Assembly (NCBI GenBank): GCA_964633205.1
Contig: CAZWFN010000027.1
Span: 1-54,149 of the forward strand
Length of the DNA: 54,149 nucleotides
Origin: CAYVQE01 sp964633205
GTDB lineage: Bacteria; Myxococcota; B64-G9
Reading direction: 5' to 3'
The position numbers were made by a program, and so were the translations under genes. The notes below the pieces were generated by a model. It had not been told where the DNA came from. It made no database searches and saw nothing but the letters and a program-made list of their open reading frames with translations. Shown here piece after piece: positions 1 through 8,293 of this stretch (its first letter is position 1; each line of letters opens with the position of its first letter).

Positions 1-1
1 T

Positions 2-139
2 ACGGCGGACGAGTCCGCCTCGGCTGCGCCGGTTGCGCCGGCTACGGCGGACGAGTCCGCCTCGGCTGCGCCGGCTGCGCCGGCTACGGCGGACGAGTCC
101 GCCTCGGCTGCGCCGGTTGCGCCGGCTACGGCGGACGAG
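2..139 (+). repeat. 42-bp coding tandem repeat
   Basis: Three full 42-base units (2-43, 44-85, 86-127) and a partial fourth are nearly identical at the DNA level; one alternation is gttgcg versus gctgcg. The unit is a multiple of three and encodes a 14-residue Ala/Pro/Ser linker in the HEAT-repeat gene. The array continues past the left edge of the window. Confidence 0.9.
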
Positions 140-1090
140 CCCGGCGCAGGTGGGTTGGAGGTAGTCGAGCTGGAGCCGGCCCCGGCGCCGGACGCCGGGC
201 CGGACGCCGGGCCGGACACCGGGCCGGACCTCGAGACCATTCGCGGCTGGGTCGACGATCTGCTCGGCGGCGATGCCGAGCGCGCGGGCGTGGCCCACCA
301 GCGGCTGTTGGCCTGCGGCGAGCAGTGCCTGGTGCCGGTCATGGAGCGTTTCCCGGGCCGGCTCGACTTCGACGTCCACGCGGCCTGCGATGCCATCCCG
401 CCGGTGGCCGAGCACGGCCCCTTGCTGGCGCTGCTGGTGGCGCTGGGGCCGGTGGTCTGCGATGCGGTGGCCGATGCGCTGGAGTCGCCGGAGCCGATCG
501 AGCGTTACTACGCGGTGCTGCTGTTGGGCGTGGTCCGCTGCGAGCGGGCGGTGACCCGCTTGGCCGGCCGGCTGTACGACCGCGACGCCAAGGTGCGCCT
601 GACCGCCATCGACACCCTGCAGGCCTACCGCCGCACCGACGCCTACCAGCGGGTGCTGATCGGCCTGCGCCGAAGGCTGCGCTCCGACGACGCCGACCAG
701 CAAGCGGTCGCGGCCGCCCTGTTGGGCAACTTCAAGGATCTGGACGCCCTGCCGCTGCTGGTGGGCCTGGTCAAGAACCGCAACAAGATGGTCGCGCGGG
801 CGGCCATCGAGTCGCTGAGCTACATCACCAAACAGGATTTCGGCACCAGCGAGCGCAAATGGCTGAAGTGGTGGCAGCAGCACAAGGGCCAGAATCGCAT
901 CCAGTGGCTGATCGCCGGCTTGAACTCGAAGAACCGCGATGTTCGCTTCTCCTCGGCCCAGGAGCTGAGCCAGCTGACCGACGAGTACTTCGGCTACTAC
1001 TTCGATTCGCCCAAGGCCGAGCGCGAGCGGGCCAGCGAACGCTGGCAGCAGTGGTGGCGGGAGAAGGGCCGGCGGATCCACTACGATTGA
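2..1090 (+). CDS. HEAT-repeat protein, N-terminus outside the window
   Basis: The frame is open from the window edge, so the N-terminus is missing. What remains is about 362 residues. It opens with a low-complexity Ala/Pro/Ser stretch built from 14-residue repeats (T-A-D-E-S-A-S...), then an Asp/Gly/Pro linker. From about residue 75 come helical pairs typical of HEAT or PBS-lyase repeats (LLLGVVRCERAV, LLGNFKDLDALPLL, AIESLSYIT). The tail is rich in Trp, Arg and Lys (KWLKWWQQH, RWQQWWREK). HEAT arrays are protein-binding scaffolds; no enzymatic motif is visible. The next gene starts 31 bases downstream on the same strand, so co-transcription is likely. An internal TTG at 155 could be mistaken for the start, but the in-frame repeats upstream argue against it. 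Confidence 0.8.
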   Translation, partial: TADESASAAPVAPATADESASAAPAAPATADESASAAPVAPATADEPGAGGLEVVELEPAPAPDAGPDAGPDTGPDLETIRGWVDDLLGGDAERAGVAHQRLLACGEQCLVPVMERFPGRLDFDVHAACDAIPPVAEHGPLLALLVALGPVVCDAVADALESPEPIERYYAVLLLGVVRCERAVTRLAGRLYDRDAKVRLTAIDTLQAYRRTDAYQRVLIGLRRRLRSDDADQQAVAAALLGNFKDLDALPLLVGLVKNRNKMVARAAIESLSYITKQDFGTSERKWLKWWQQHKGQNRIQWLIAGLNSKNRDVRFSSAQELSQLTDEYFGYYFDSPKAERERASERWQQWWREKGRRIHYD

Positions 1091-1121
1091 GCCGCACCGG
1101 GGGACGAACGGGAGGAAGGAC

Positions 1122-2855
1122 ATGCGCATCTGCCGCAGCACGACGACCATCGCACTGCTGGCCGGTCTGCTGGCGACGGCCGGCGCCGCCAGCGCGGCCC
1201 AGCCGCCGAGCGCGGCCCGCCGCATCCCGGCCGGGGTGGCCTGGGTGATGCTGATCGATGAGCCGGGCCAGACCGCCACCGCAGCCGGCCAGATCATGGC
1301 CCGCTTCAAGGACTTGGTGCCGGACATGGATCCGGCCCGCGCGGGCAGCAAGCTCGAGGCCCAACTGGGCGAAAACCCGCTCACCCCGGAGGGCATGCGC
1401 GCCTTGGGTCTGGATCCCGACGGCTCGCTGGCGCTCTACTCGAGCACCTTTGGCGGTGAGCCCGTGCTGGCACTGCCGCTGGTAGACGCCCAGCGCTTTC
1501 TGGCCAAGCGGGCTGCCATGGAGCAGCCCGCGGCCGAGCCGGATGCCCCGCCGCCGCCGGCGCCCGAGCTGCCGCCGGCCGAGCAGCGTTCCGGCGCCGC
1601 GGTCTACCGCTTCAGCGGTTACGACTACGCCATCAAGGGCAACTGGTGCCTGCTGGTGCCGCCGGCCGGCTTGCTGCCCAAGGGCGCCGATCCCATCCGC
1701 GGCTTCTTCGGCAAGGGCGCCAAGCTGGCCCGCGACGATACCTTCCGGCGCAGCCTGGCCGGGCTGCCGGACGACAGCCGGGTGGCGGTCTACCTGTCGC
1801 CGGCCGCGCTGCGGCAAAAGTGGCAGGCCTACATGCAACGGCGCATCGCGGCCGATCAGCGCCGCCTGGAGTCGGCCAAGACACCCGAGACCAAGCAGTT
1901 CCAGCGGCAGATGCTGGACGGCGCGCGCCGGCTGGCCGAGAGCACCGACGGCTGGCTGGCCCAGTTCCAGGGGCTGGCGCTGGGTGTGCGCTTGGCGGCC
2001 GAGCAGGTCGAAGGGGTGCTGTTCGCCGCCACCCACCCGCGCGGTCACCGGCAGCTGACCCAGGTGCTGCCGGCCGGCGCGGCCCCGCCGGGGTTCCACG
2101 CCGGTCTGCTGGAATCGTCCATCCTGGGCGGCTGGGCGGCGTTTCGGCTGCCGGCTTTTCTCGATTGGATCGGACCGCTGCCCGCCTCGCCCTGGACCGA
2201 CATCGACCAAGCCATGGAGGAGTCGACCGCGACCTTCGCCGAGCGCTTCGGCATGGATCTGCGCCGCGACGTGCTGGGCAACCTGCGCGAGCCGGTGCTC
2301 GGCTACCTGCTGCTGCCCGACCTGGAGCAGCTCGAGACCGAAGCGCCCATGGAGCAGCAGATCGTATCGCTGCTGCGCATGGTGGTGATCACCCGGGTGG
2401 CCGATCGCGCCAAGGCGGAGCGCTTTCTGGCTGCCGTCGATGCCCGGGCCGCCAAGGACGGCCAGGCGATCGAGACGCGCCGGGAGGCCGGCGCCGAGCT
2501 GCACACCGTGCAACCCAAGCCCGGCATGGCCATCAGCTGGGGGCTCAAGGGCGACGTGCTGTTGTTCGCCTTCGGCCCGGGCGCGGCCGCGGCGGCGGCG
2601 CAGCGGATCGATCCCGGGGCGTTTCGCCTGGCGGCCGGTTCGCAGCAGCGGGGAGAAGCCCGGTTCGACTTCACCAAGCTGGGCCAGGTGTTGACCAAGG
2701 CGGTCCAGCGGGGCATCGGCGGCGACCAGGGCACCCGCTTCCGCATGACCTGGCCGCTGGTGCAACAGGTGCTCGCCCGCATCGGCCGGTGGCGGGTGAG
2801 CGGTTCGCTGTCGGCCCAGGGGCTGACCGTCCGCAGCAGTCTCGGGCTGAATTGA
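1122..2855 (+). CDS. exported protein, possibly DUF3352-like
   Basis: The product is 577 residues with a signal peptide in residues 1-25 (basic start, hydrophobic core, ends A-S-A). The mature part has no catalytic motif I recognise. A Pro/Glu-rich insert lies around residues 142-156. The opening layout (a short strand ending in a D-E-P-G turn, then helix, then a G-L-D-P-D segment) recalls DUF3352-type periplasmic proteins, but this is a weak resemblance. It sits between the HEAT-repeat gene and a membrane-protein gene with short gaps, suggesting an envelope-related operon. The ATG is preceded by a purine-rich gaggaagg ribosome-binding site. Function unknown. Confidence 0.75.
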   Translation: MRICRSTTTIALLAGLLATAGAASAAQPPSAARRIPAGVAWVMLIDEPGQTATAAGQIMARFKDLVPDMDPARAGSKLEAQLGENPLTPEGMRALGLDPDGSLALYSSTFGGEPVLALPLVDAQRFLAKRAAMEQPAAEPDAPPPPAPELPPAEQRSGAAVYRFSGYDYAIKGNWCLLVPPAGLLPKGADPIRGFFGKGAKLARDDTFRRSLAGLPDDSRVAVYLSPAALRQKWQAYMQRRIAADQRRLESAKTPETKQFQRQMLDGARRLAESTDGWLAQFQGLALGVRLAAEQVEGVLFAATHPRGHRQLTQVLPAGAAPPGFHAGLLESSILGGWAAFRLPAFLDWIGPLPASPWTDIDQAMEESTATFAERFGMDLRRDVLGNLREPVLGYLLLPDLEQLETEAPMEQQIVSLLRMVVITRVADRAKAERFLAAVDARAAKDGQAIETRREAGAELHTVQPKPGMAISWGLKGDVLLFAFGPGAAAAAAQRIDPGAFRLAAGSQQRGEARFDFTKLGQVLTKAVQRGIGGDQGTRFRMTWPLVQQVLARIGRWRVSGSLSAQGLTVRSSLGLN

Positions 2856-2925
2856 TGGCGGCGGCCCGCCGCGCAACGACCGGCGCGCGCCGCCCATCAA
2901 CCGCCTCCGCCGGAGGGCACCGGGG

Positions 2926-3564
2926 ATGTTCTCCTCGCAAACGGTAGCGCGCTTGCATGCCGTGCTGACCGGTTTCGTGCCGGCCGCCACTCTGTGCCTG
3001 ATCATCTCCCAGCTCTTCGGCGTCGGCAGGCAGGTCGGCGCCGCCACCCTGGTCCTGATGGGCCTGGTGGTCGGGGGCACGCTCGGCGTTCCCTTGGGGC
3101 TGTGGCTCGATCGCCGGGGTCTCGAACAGGCGGACTATCGCTTGCCGATCCTGCTCGGCTTGCTGAGCCTGCCGCTGGCGCTGGTGCCGCTGCAGCCGCT
3201 GGCGATGGCCCAGGTGGGCCTGGCCCCGCAGGGCTGGGCATCGGTGCTGGTGAGCGCGGCGGTCGCCTTGCCGCTGGGCCTGTGTCTCGGGACCTCGTGG
3301 GCCGTCTGGAACAGCGCAGCCGGCCTGCACCGGCGCGGCCGTTGCTGGTGGGGCGGGGTGGGCTTGCTGCTCGGCATCGGCCTGGCCTTGGGGACGGCGC
3401 TGGCGCTGTCGCTGTTCAGGGGCGCCGCCCTGGTGGCTCTGTTCGCTGCTCCGCTGCTGTGGCCCACCCTGCCGCGCAGCGGCGACCGCAGCCTGCTGGC
3501 CCGCATGTTGCTGACGCTGGGCGTGGTGCAGTCGACCATGATCCTGCTGTTCTCGGGTGACTGA
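2926..3564 (+). CDS. small polytopic membrane protein
   Basis: The product is 212 residues, almost all hydrophobic, with about six or seven predicted membrane spans. Short charged loops such as W-L-D-R-R-G separate them, and there is no soluble domain. It resembles a transporter-like or sensor membrane core, but no family signature is visible. A ggagg sequence lies upstream of the ATG. It starts 70 bases after the exported protein and ends 28 bases before rsmB, so it could belong to either transcript. Function unknown. Confidence 0.65.
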   Translation: MFSSQTVARLHAVLTGFVPAATLCLIISQLFGVGRQVGAATLVLMGLVVGGTLGVPLGLWLDRRGLEQADYRLPILLGLLSLPLALVPLQPLAMAQVGLAPQGWASVLVSAAVALPLGLCLGTSWAVWNSAAGLHRRGRCWWGGVGLLLGIGLALGTALALSLFRGAALVALFAAPLLWPTLPRSGDRSLLARMLLTLGVVQSTMILLFSGD

Positions 3565-3592
3565 TCGCCCCCGGCTGTGGTAGACAGAGCCC

Positions 3593-5002
3593 GTGAACCG
3601 TTCCCGCAAGACGAAGAAGATCTCCATCGCGCGGCGTATCGCGCTGGACGTGCTGCGCCGGGTGGAGGCCGAAGGCGCTTACGCTTCGCTGGCGCTGGAA
3701 CACGCCCTGACGCGGCGCGCCGGGGTGAGCGCGGCCGATCGGGCTTTGGCCATGCAGCTGGTCTACGGCACCTTGCGCTGGCGGCGGCGGCTGGACTATG
3801 CCCTGGCCGCCCACAGCAACCGGCCCCTGGAGCGCATCGAGCCGTCGTTGCTGCGCATCTTGCGGCTGACCGCCTTTCAGCTGCTCTTTCTGGACCGCGT
3901 GCCGCAGTTCGCCGCAGTGGACGAGGGCACCGAGCTGGCCGTGACCCTGCGCGGCAAGCGGGCCGGTGGTTTCGTCAACGCGGTGGCTCGGGGGTTGTCC
4001 CGGGCCCGGGACCGGATCGAATGGCCCGACCCCGAGCAGAACCCCGTCCGCCATTTGGCCGTGCTGTACTCCTTTCCCAGCTGGATGGTCGAGCACTGGG
4101 TGCAGCAGCACGGGCGCGAGCGGGCCGAGGCCCTGATGGACGCCTGCAATCGACCGGCGCCGCTGTGGTTGCGCGCCAACACGCTCAAGGGTTCCAGCCA
4201 GCGCCTGCTCGAGCTGCTGGGGGCCTCGGGATTGGCCTGCGAGCCGAGCGGGCTGGTCGCCGACGCCCTGCGCTTCGATGGCGCGGTCGATCTGCGCCGG
4301 CTGGCGGCCCACGAGGCGGGTTGGCTGCACGTCCAGGACGCGGGCGCCCAGGCCGTTTGCCAGTTGCTGGGCCCGCGGCCGGGCGAGCGGGTGCTGGACG
4401 CCTGCGCCGCGCCTGGTGGCAAGACCGCCACCCTGGCCCAGCTGATGCGAGACAGCGGTGAGCTGGTGGCGGTCGATCGCCATCCGGCCCGGCTGGGGCT
4501 GGTGCGCAAGATGACCGAGCGGCTCGGGCTGGCCTCGGTCTCGCGCGTGCTGGGGGACCTGCTCGAGCTGGACGCGGACGCGCTGGGCACCTTCGACCGG
4601 ATCCTGCTCGACGCGCCCTGCTCCGCGCTGGGCGTGCTGCGCCGCCACCCGGAGGGCAAGTGGCGCCTGGGCCCGGAAGATGTCAAGCGCATGGCACGGG
4701 TGCAGGCCGAGCTGCTCGACTCGCTGGTGGCCCGGCTGCGACCCGGCGGCGTGCTGGTCTACAGCGTGTGCACCTTCAGCCAGGAGGAGGGACCGAAGCA
4801 GATCGAGCGCTGGTTGGCGCGGCACCCGGAGATGCGCCGCGAGGACCCGCGGCGCGAAAAACGCGCGTCCTGGCACAAGCTGCTGGTCGAGGACGGCAGC
4901 CTGCGCACCTGGCCGGACGCGCATGACATGGATGGGTTCTTCGCCGTGCGCCTGCGGCGCGAGCCCGCGGCAGAGTCCCCCCGGGGAACTGCTGCCGAAT
5001 GA
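3593..5002 (+). CDS. rsmB: 16S rRNA (cytosine(967)-C(5))-methyltransferase RsmB
   Basis: RsmB methylates C967 of 16S rRNA using S-adenosylmethionine. The 469-residue protein has the family layout: an N-terminal NusB-like RNA-binding domain (about residues 10-135) and a C-terminal Rossmann methyltransferase domain (about 240-455). Visible motifs are the SAM loop VLDACAAPGGKT, the P-C motif LDAPCSALGVLRRHPEGKW, and the catalytic-cysteine motif YSVCTFSQEE. Length is normal for the family. The GTG start lies 28 bases after the preceding gene, with a poor ribosome-binding site. The stop is 13 bases before the rpe start, so rsmB and rpe probably form one operon. Identification is secure. Confidence 0.96.
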   Translation: MNRSRKTKKISIARRIALDVLRRVEAEGAYASLALEHALTRRAGVSAADRALAMQLVYGTLRWRRRLDYALAAHSNRPLERIEPSLLRILRLTAFQLLFLDRVPQFAAVDEGTELAVTLRGKRAGGFVNAVARGLSRARDRIEWPDPEQNPVRHLAVLYSFPSWMVEHWVQQHGRERAEALMDACNRPAPLWLRANTLKGSSQRLLELLGASGLACEPSGLVADALRFDGAVDLRRLAAHEAGWLHVQDAGAQAVCQLLGPRPGERVLDACAAPGGKTATLAQLMRDSGELVAVDRHPARLGLVRKMTERLGLASVSRVLGDLLELDADALGTFDRILLDAPCSALGVLRRHPEGKWRLGPEDVKRMARVQAELLDSLVARLRPGGVLVYSVCTFSQEEGPKQIERWLARHPEMRREDPRREKRASWHKLLVEDGSLRTWPDAHDMDGFFAVRLRREPAAESPRGTAAE

Positions 5003-5015
5003 GGAGGCGCTTGCC

Positions 5016-5687
5016 GTGGCAAGACCGTACCTGATCGCACCCTCGCTGCTGTCGGCCGACATGGCCGCCTTCGGCGACGAACTCGCGCGGCTGGAGGCCG
5101 CCGGTGCCGACTGGGCCCACGTGGATGTGATGGATGGTCGCTTCGTGCCCAACATCACCATCGGCATTCCGGTGGTGCGCGCTCTGCGCCAACGCACCGC
5201 GCTGCCGCTCGACGTGCACCTGATGATCGTCGAGCCCGAGCGCTACGTGGCCGATTTCGCCGCCGCCGGGGCCGACATCGTCACCGTGCAGGCCGAGGCC
5301 AGCCTGCACCTCTATCGTACCCTGCAGGCCATCCGGGCGGCCGGTGCCCGGGCCGGGGTGGCGCTCAACCCGGCCACCCCGCTGGTGGCCATCGAGCACG
5401 TGCTCGATGTACTGGACATGGTGCTGGTGATGACGGTGGAGCCGGGATTCGGTGGCCAGGCCTTCATCTCGGCCATGCTGCCCAAGATCGAGCGGCTGGC
5501 CGCGATGCTGCGCGAGCGCCGGTTGGATATTGACATCCAGGTCGACGGTGGGATAAAAGAAGACTCCATTGGCCGGGCGGCCGCGGCCGGGGCCAACGTG
5601 TTCGTCTCCGGCAGCGGCGTGTTCGGGCAGGATGACCCGACAGCGGCCGTGCGCGCTCTGCGGGCAGCGCTGGCGGGCAGTACGTGA
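5016..5687 (+). CDS. rpe: ribulose-phosphate 3-epimerase
   Basis: Rpe interconverts ribulose-5-phosphate and xylulose-5-phosphate in the pentose phosphate pathway, using a metal-dependent TIM barrel. The 223-residue product has the family motifs: APSLLSAD at the start, HVDVMDGRFVPN with one catalytic Asp, the metal-site segment DVHLMI, the MTVEPGFGGQ loop, and VDGGI with the second catalytic Asp. I chose the GTG at 5016 because gaggagg lies 5-9 bases upstream, overlapping the end of rsmB, and because it gives the normal family length. The same frame stays open further upstream inside rsmB, but that part is not coding. Confidence 0.96.
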   Translation: MARPYLIAPSLLSADMAAFGDELARLEAAGADWAHVDVMDGRFVPNITIGIPVVRALRQRTALPLDVHLMIVEPERYVADFAAAGADIVTVQAEASLHLYRTLQAIRAAGARAGVALNPATPLVAIEHVLDVLDMVLVMTVEPGFGGQAFISAMLPKIERLAAMLRERRLDIDIQVDGGIKEDSIGRAAAAGANVFVSGSGVFGQDDPTAAVRALRAALAGST

Positions 5688-5692
5688 TCGAT

Positions 5693-5766
5693 CGGGAAGT
5701 GGCTCAGGCTGGTAGAGCACCTGGTTCGGGACCAGGGGGTCGCAGGTTCAAATCCTGTCTTCCCGA
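5693..5766 (+). tRNA. tRNA-Pro(CGG)
   Basis: A complete cloverleaf can be drawn. The acceptor stem is CGGGAAG/CTTCCCG (5693-5699 and 5759-5765), the D stem GCTC/GAGC, and the anticodon stem CCTGG/CCAGG around the loop TTCGGGA. The T arm contains GGTTCAAATCC. The anticodon CGG (5727-5729) reads CCG proline codons. The discriminator is A5766 and CCA is not encoded. It lies just after rpe and is followed by a terminator, so it may be read from the rpe transcript. Confidence 0.96.
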
Positions 5767-5777
5767 TTCCTTTGAAC

Positions 5778-5813
5778 GAGCCGCGCCGGTTTACTGGCGT
5801 GGCTCTTCTTTTT
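5778..5813 (+). terminator. rho-independent terminator after tRNA-Pro
   Basis: A 10-bp stem (GAGCCGCGCC with GGCGTGGCTC, one G-T pair, loop of 8) is followed by ttcttttt. It sits 12 bases after the tRNA and ends the rsmB-rpe-tRNA transcript. Confidence 0.9.
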
Positions 5814-5824
5814 GGGCTTGAAGC

Positions 5825-6871
5825 GTGGTGGCCGATCCAAAAAAGCACCTGGTTCGCTGCGCGGGCTGCGGACACAACTTCGAGGCCGACCGCTTCGGTC
5901 GCTTGACCTGTCCCATCTGCCGGGCGCAGATCTGGCTCGAGCCGCCGCCCGGCTGGGAGCCCCCGGACGAAGCGCCGGCGTCCGCCGAGCGCCCCAGCGA
6001 AGGGCCGCCGGCGACTCCGGGAGAAGCGGTCGCCGCCGGCAGCGGGCCCGAGCCCGCGGATACGGCCGAGGAAGAATCGTCCACGCCCGGCGGCGAGCCG
6101 GCCGGCGAGGGCGAGCCTGCTGCGGCGGACGGCGAGCAGCAGGCCCCGCCGAGCGACGAGCAACCCCGGGAGCCGACCCCGCCCGATATGGAGGCCCTCA
6201 GACGTTTGCTGGCGGCCGGACGCAATCTGGTCCAGCGCCCGGAAGAGCAGCCCCCGCCTTGGGAATCCGGTGTGGCGGGCCCGGTGCGCCGTTTCGGGGC
6301 CACCGTCCGGCAGGTGTTCACCCAGCCGTCGTTGTTCTTCGCCCGGCTGCCGAGCGGGGGGCTGGGGCGGCCCTTCCTGTTCGGCTGGCTGATCGGCACC
6401 CTGGGCGTCGCCTGCTTCGCGCTCAACGGCCTGTGGCAGCTCGACGCCAGTCGCCAGGAGACGCTGGAGGCGTTGCGGGCCGGGGCCGATGGCGAGACCG
6501 CGGCCATGACCGCCGAGCAGCTGCTGGAGGCCATGCGCAGCTTCCTGCTGTTCAGCCTGCTGGCCGCGCCCCTGCTGGGGGCCATCAACCTCTGGGTCAC
6601 CGCCGGGCTGAACCACCTCGGGGTGCGCTTGGCGGCCGGCGAGCACCGGGGTTTCCGGATGACCTTTCGCGCCACCGCATATGCCATCACCCCGATGCTG
6701 CTGCTGGCGCTGCCCTGGATCGGCAATCCGCTGGGCGGCATGTGGACGGTGGTGGTCGAGGTGATCGCCATCGGCCAGGTGCACCGTCTGCGCAGCGGCC
6801 GCGCCACCCTGGCCGTGCTGCTGCCCGTGTTCACTGTGCTGATGCTGATGCTCTGGCTGTCTTCCGGCTGA
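5825..6871 (+). CDS. zinc-ribbon plus Yip1-like integral membrane protein
   Basis: The product is 348 residues. Residues 1-40 form a short zinc ribbon with two CxxC pairs (CAGC, CPIC), as in MJ0042-type fingers. Residues 40-145 are an acidic, Pro/Ala-rich linker. The C-terminal half carries about four or five membrane spans with a Yip1-like pattern (AINLWVTAGLNHLGV, FRATAYAITPMLLLALPW). Yip1-domain proteins are small membrane proteins of poorly known function in bacteria. The GTG at 5825 is the likely start; a second GTG follows one codon later. It ends 3 bases before the convergent barrel gene. Confidence 0.75.
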   Translation: MVADPKKHLVRCAGCGHNFEADRFGRLTCPICRAQIWLEPPPGWEPPDEAPASAERPSEGPPATPGEAVAAGSGPEPADTAEEESSTPGGEPAGEGEPAAADGEQQAPPSDEQPREPTPPDMEALRRLLAAGRNLVQRPEEQPPPWESGVAGPVRRFGATVRQVFTQPSLFFARLPSGGLGRPFLFGWLIGTLGVACFALNGLWQLDASRQETLEALRAGADGETAAMTAEQLLEAMRSFLLFSLLAAPLLGAINLWVTAGLNHLGVRLAAGEHRGFRMTFRATAYAITPMLLLALPWIGNPLGGMWTVVVEVIAIGQVHRLRSGRATLAVLLPVFTVLMLMLWLSSG

Positions 6872-6874
6872 GGC

Positions 6875-7999
6875 TCAGAAGTGCCAATCCCACGATAGGC
6901 CCAGCATGACGGTCTCGCGTTCGAGACGCGGCTGGCCGGTGCTGCCGTACTGGAAGTCGTCGCGGTAGATGGCCAGCTGCAGCTCGAGCCGCAGCTCCTC
7001 CCAGAAGCGCCACGCCAGCCGGGCGACGAAGGTGTTCTCGTTCTCGTCCGCGTCCGGCTCGTAGTAGTCGAGCAGCAGGTTGCGGCCTTCGGGGTAGCGG
7101 GTCAACTGCACGGTGCCCATCAAGTGCAGCGACAGGTCCAGCGGCAGCTGCAGCGACAGCACGGCCCGCCAGCGGTGCCAGATGGCGGAGAAGCCGGTGC
7201 TGTTGGAGTCGTTGTACGACAGGCTGTAGGAGCTCTGGGCGATGAGCAGCAGCTCGCGCAGCCAGCGGGTGCGGTAGCGCAGCCGCAGCGCGGCCACGTG
7301 CCGCAGGTCCTGGTGATCCTGGGCCCGCCGGGCATAGAGCGCGCCGGCGTCGTCGTAGCGGTAGGCGGGTTGATCGAAAAAGCGCACCCCGAAGGCGTAG
7401 CTCAGCCAGCCGGTCCAGCTCTCGGCCAGGCGCAGGTCCAGGCGCAGGCCCAGGCGGGGAGCGAGGTGGGAGAAGTGGATCGGCGCCGTGCCCGCCGGCG
7501 TCTCGACCTGCAGCAAGTCTTGGCTATCGGGCTTGAACGTGTAACGCCGGCCGCTGACGAAGGCCTCGATGCCCAGCCGATCCAACAGCGTCAGCCGGCC
7601 GAAGGCCTCGGCTTGCAGCAGCAGGTAATCCCGGGTGTGCTCGATCTGGCTGGCATCGTGCAGGCACAGCCGCAGCCCGGTGACCCGATCGGGCCGCGGC
7701 CGAAAGCGGTAGCTGGCGGCCAGGCGGGTGGCCAGCTGATGCTGGGCGCTCTGGCGGTAGAACAGCTTGCCGCCGGTGCGCAACTCGAGCCCGAGGCGCT
7801 GTTCGGCGGCCGCATAGCCCAGGGCGGCCTGGATGATCAGGCGGGTCAGAAAATCGTCCGGCGCATCGGGTCGGTTCTCGCGCACCGCGTTGGAGTCGTA
7901 CTCCTGGGCCAGCTGCAGCCGCAGGCGCCCGGACAGCTCGCCGGCGCTCACTCCGCCGGCCAGCAGCACCACCAGACACAACCATCCAGCGCGACGCAT
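6875..7999 (-). CDS. outer-membrane beta-barrel protein
   Basis: The product is 374 residues. A signal peptide occupies about residues 1-20, ending near V-S-A-G. The rest consists of alternating amphipathic strands separated by polar turns (LRTGGKLFYRQ, LGLRLDLRLAES, ARLAWRFWEELRLELQLAIY). It ends in an aromatic residue (SWDWHF), as barrel proteins recognised by the BAM complex do. No specific porin or receptor family is evident. The ATG at 7999 begins the signal peptide. The frame stays open upstream, but that stretch is the non-coding palindromic repeat element. Confidence 0.8.
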   Translation of the reverse strand: MRRAGWLCLVVLLAGGVSAGELSGRLRLQLAQEYDSNAVRENRPDAPDDFLTRLIIQAALGYAAAEQRLGLELRTGGKLFYRQSAQHQLATRLAASYRFRPRPDRVTGLRLCLHDASQIEHTRDYLLLQAEAFGRLTLLDRLGIEAFVSGRRYTFKPDSQDLLQVETPAGTAPIHFSHLAPRLGLRLDLRLAESWTGWLSYAFGVRFFDQPAYRYDDAGALYARRAQDHQDLRHVAALRLRYRTRWLRELLLIAQSSYSLSYNDSNSTGFSAIWHRWRAVLSLQLPLDLSLHLMGTVQLTRYPEGRNLLLDYYEPDADENENTFVARLAWRFWEELRLELQLAIYRDDFQYGSTGQPRLERETVMLGLSWDWHF

Positions 8000-8051
8000 G
8001 CCGCCAGTTCTACCACGGTTCGTTCGACGAGGCGATGGATCTGGGGAGTCC

Positions 8052-8245
8052 CTGATTTCCCACCTCGGCCGCGATCTCTGCGGACCGAGAACCGCTCGTA
8101 AAGCTCGCAGGCCCGGCTTCGCCGTCAGCAAGGCGTTTTCGATGCTCCGCGGTTTTTGCGGTCCCGCCAGGGGCGACGTAGATGACTACGACTCCGCTCG
8201 AAAACGCCTTGCTTCCTTGACCTCACGGCCGATCTGGGAAATCAG
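8052..8245. repeat. palindromic repeat element, family A, complete copy
   Basis: This is a 194-base element in the gap between two minus-strand genes. The outer ends are inverted repeats: CTGATTTCCCA, then CCT (left) or GAT (right arm read in reverse), then CGGCCG. An inner pair, AGCAAGGCGTTTTCGA (8127-8142) and its exact complement (8198-8213), is 16/16. A core hairpin CGTAG-atga-CTACG lies at 8177-8190. The left 92 bases recur at the right end of the window with two mismatches. There is no open frame of note inside, so it looks like a MITE- or REPIN-like non-autonomous element. Confidence 0.85.
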
Positions 8246-8293
8246 CCGTAAAGTGGTGGGAGATCCTGGGGAGTTGCGGGGTCTGCGGCCGGG

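Noticed and set aside
2..139. Possible CRISPR array
   Set aside because: The repeats are contiguous with no spacers, in frame with a gene, and there are no cas genes.
825..3080. Long minus-strand open frame opposite the exported and membrane protein genes
   Set aside because: It is an antisense shadow in very GC-rich DNA. The translation is low-complexity Gly/Arg/Gln/Pro with no domain, whereas the plus strand has a signal peptide and sensible hydrophobicity.
8000..8131. Upstream extension of the outer-membrane barrel frame
   Set aside because: It reads through the palindromic repeat element; the same peptide recurs at the other repeat copy near 54.1 kb, showing it is repeat-derived, and the signal peptide starts at 7999.
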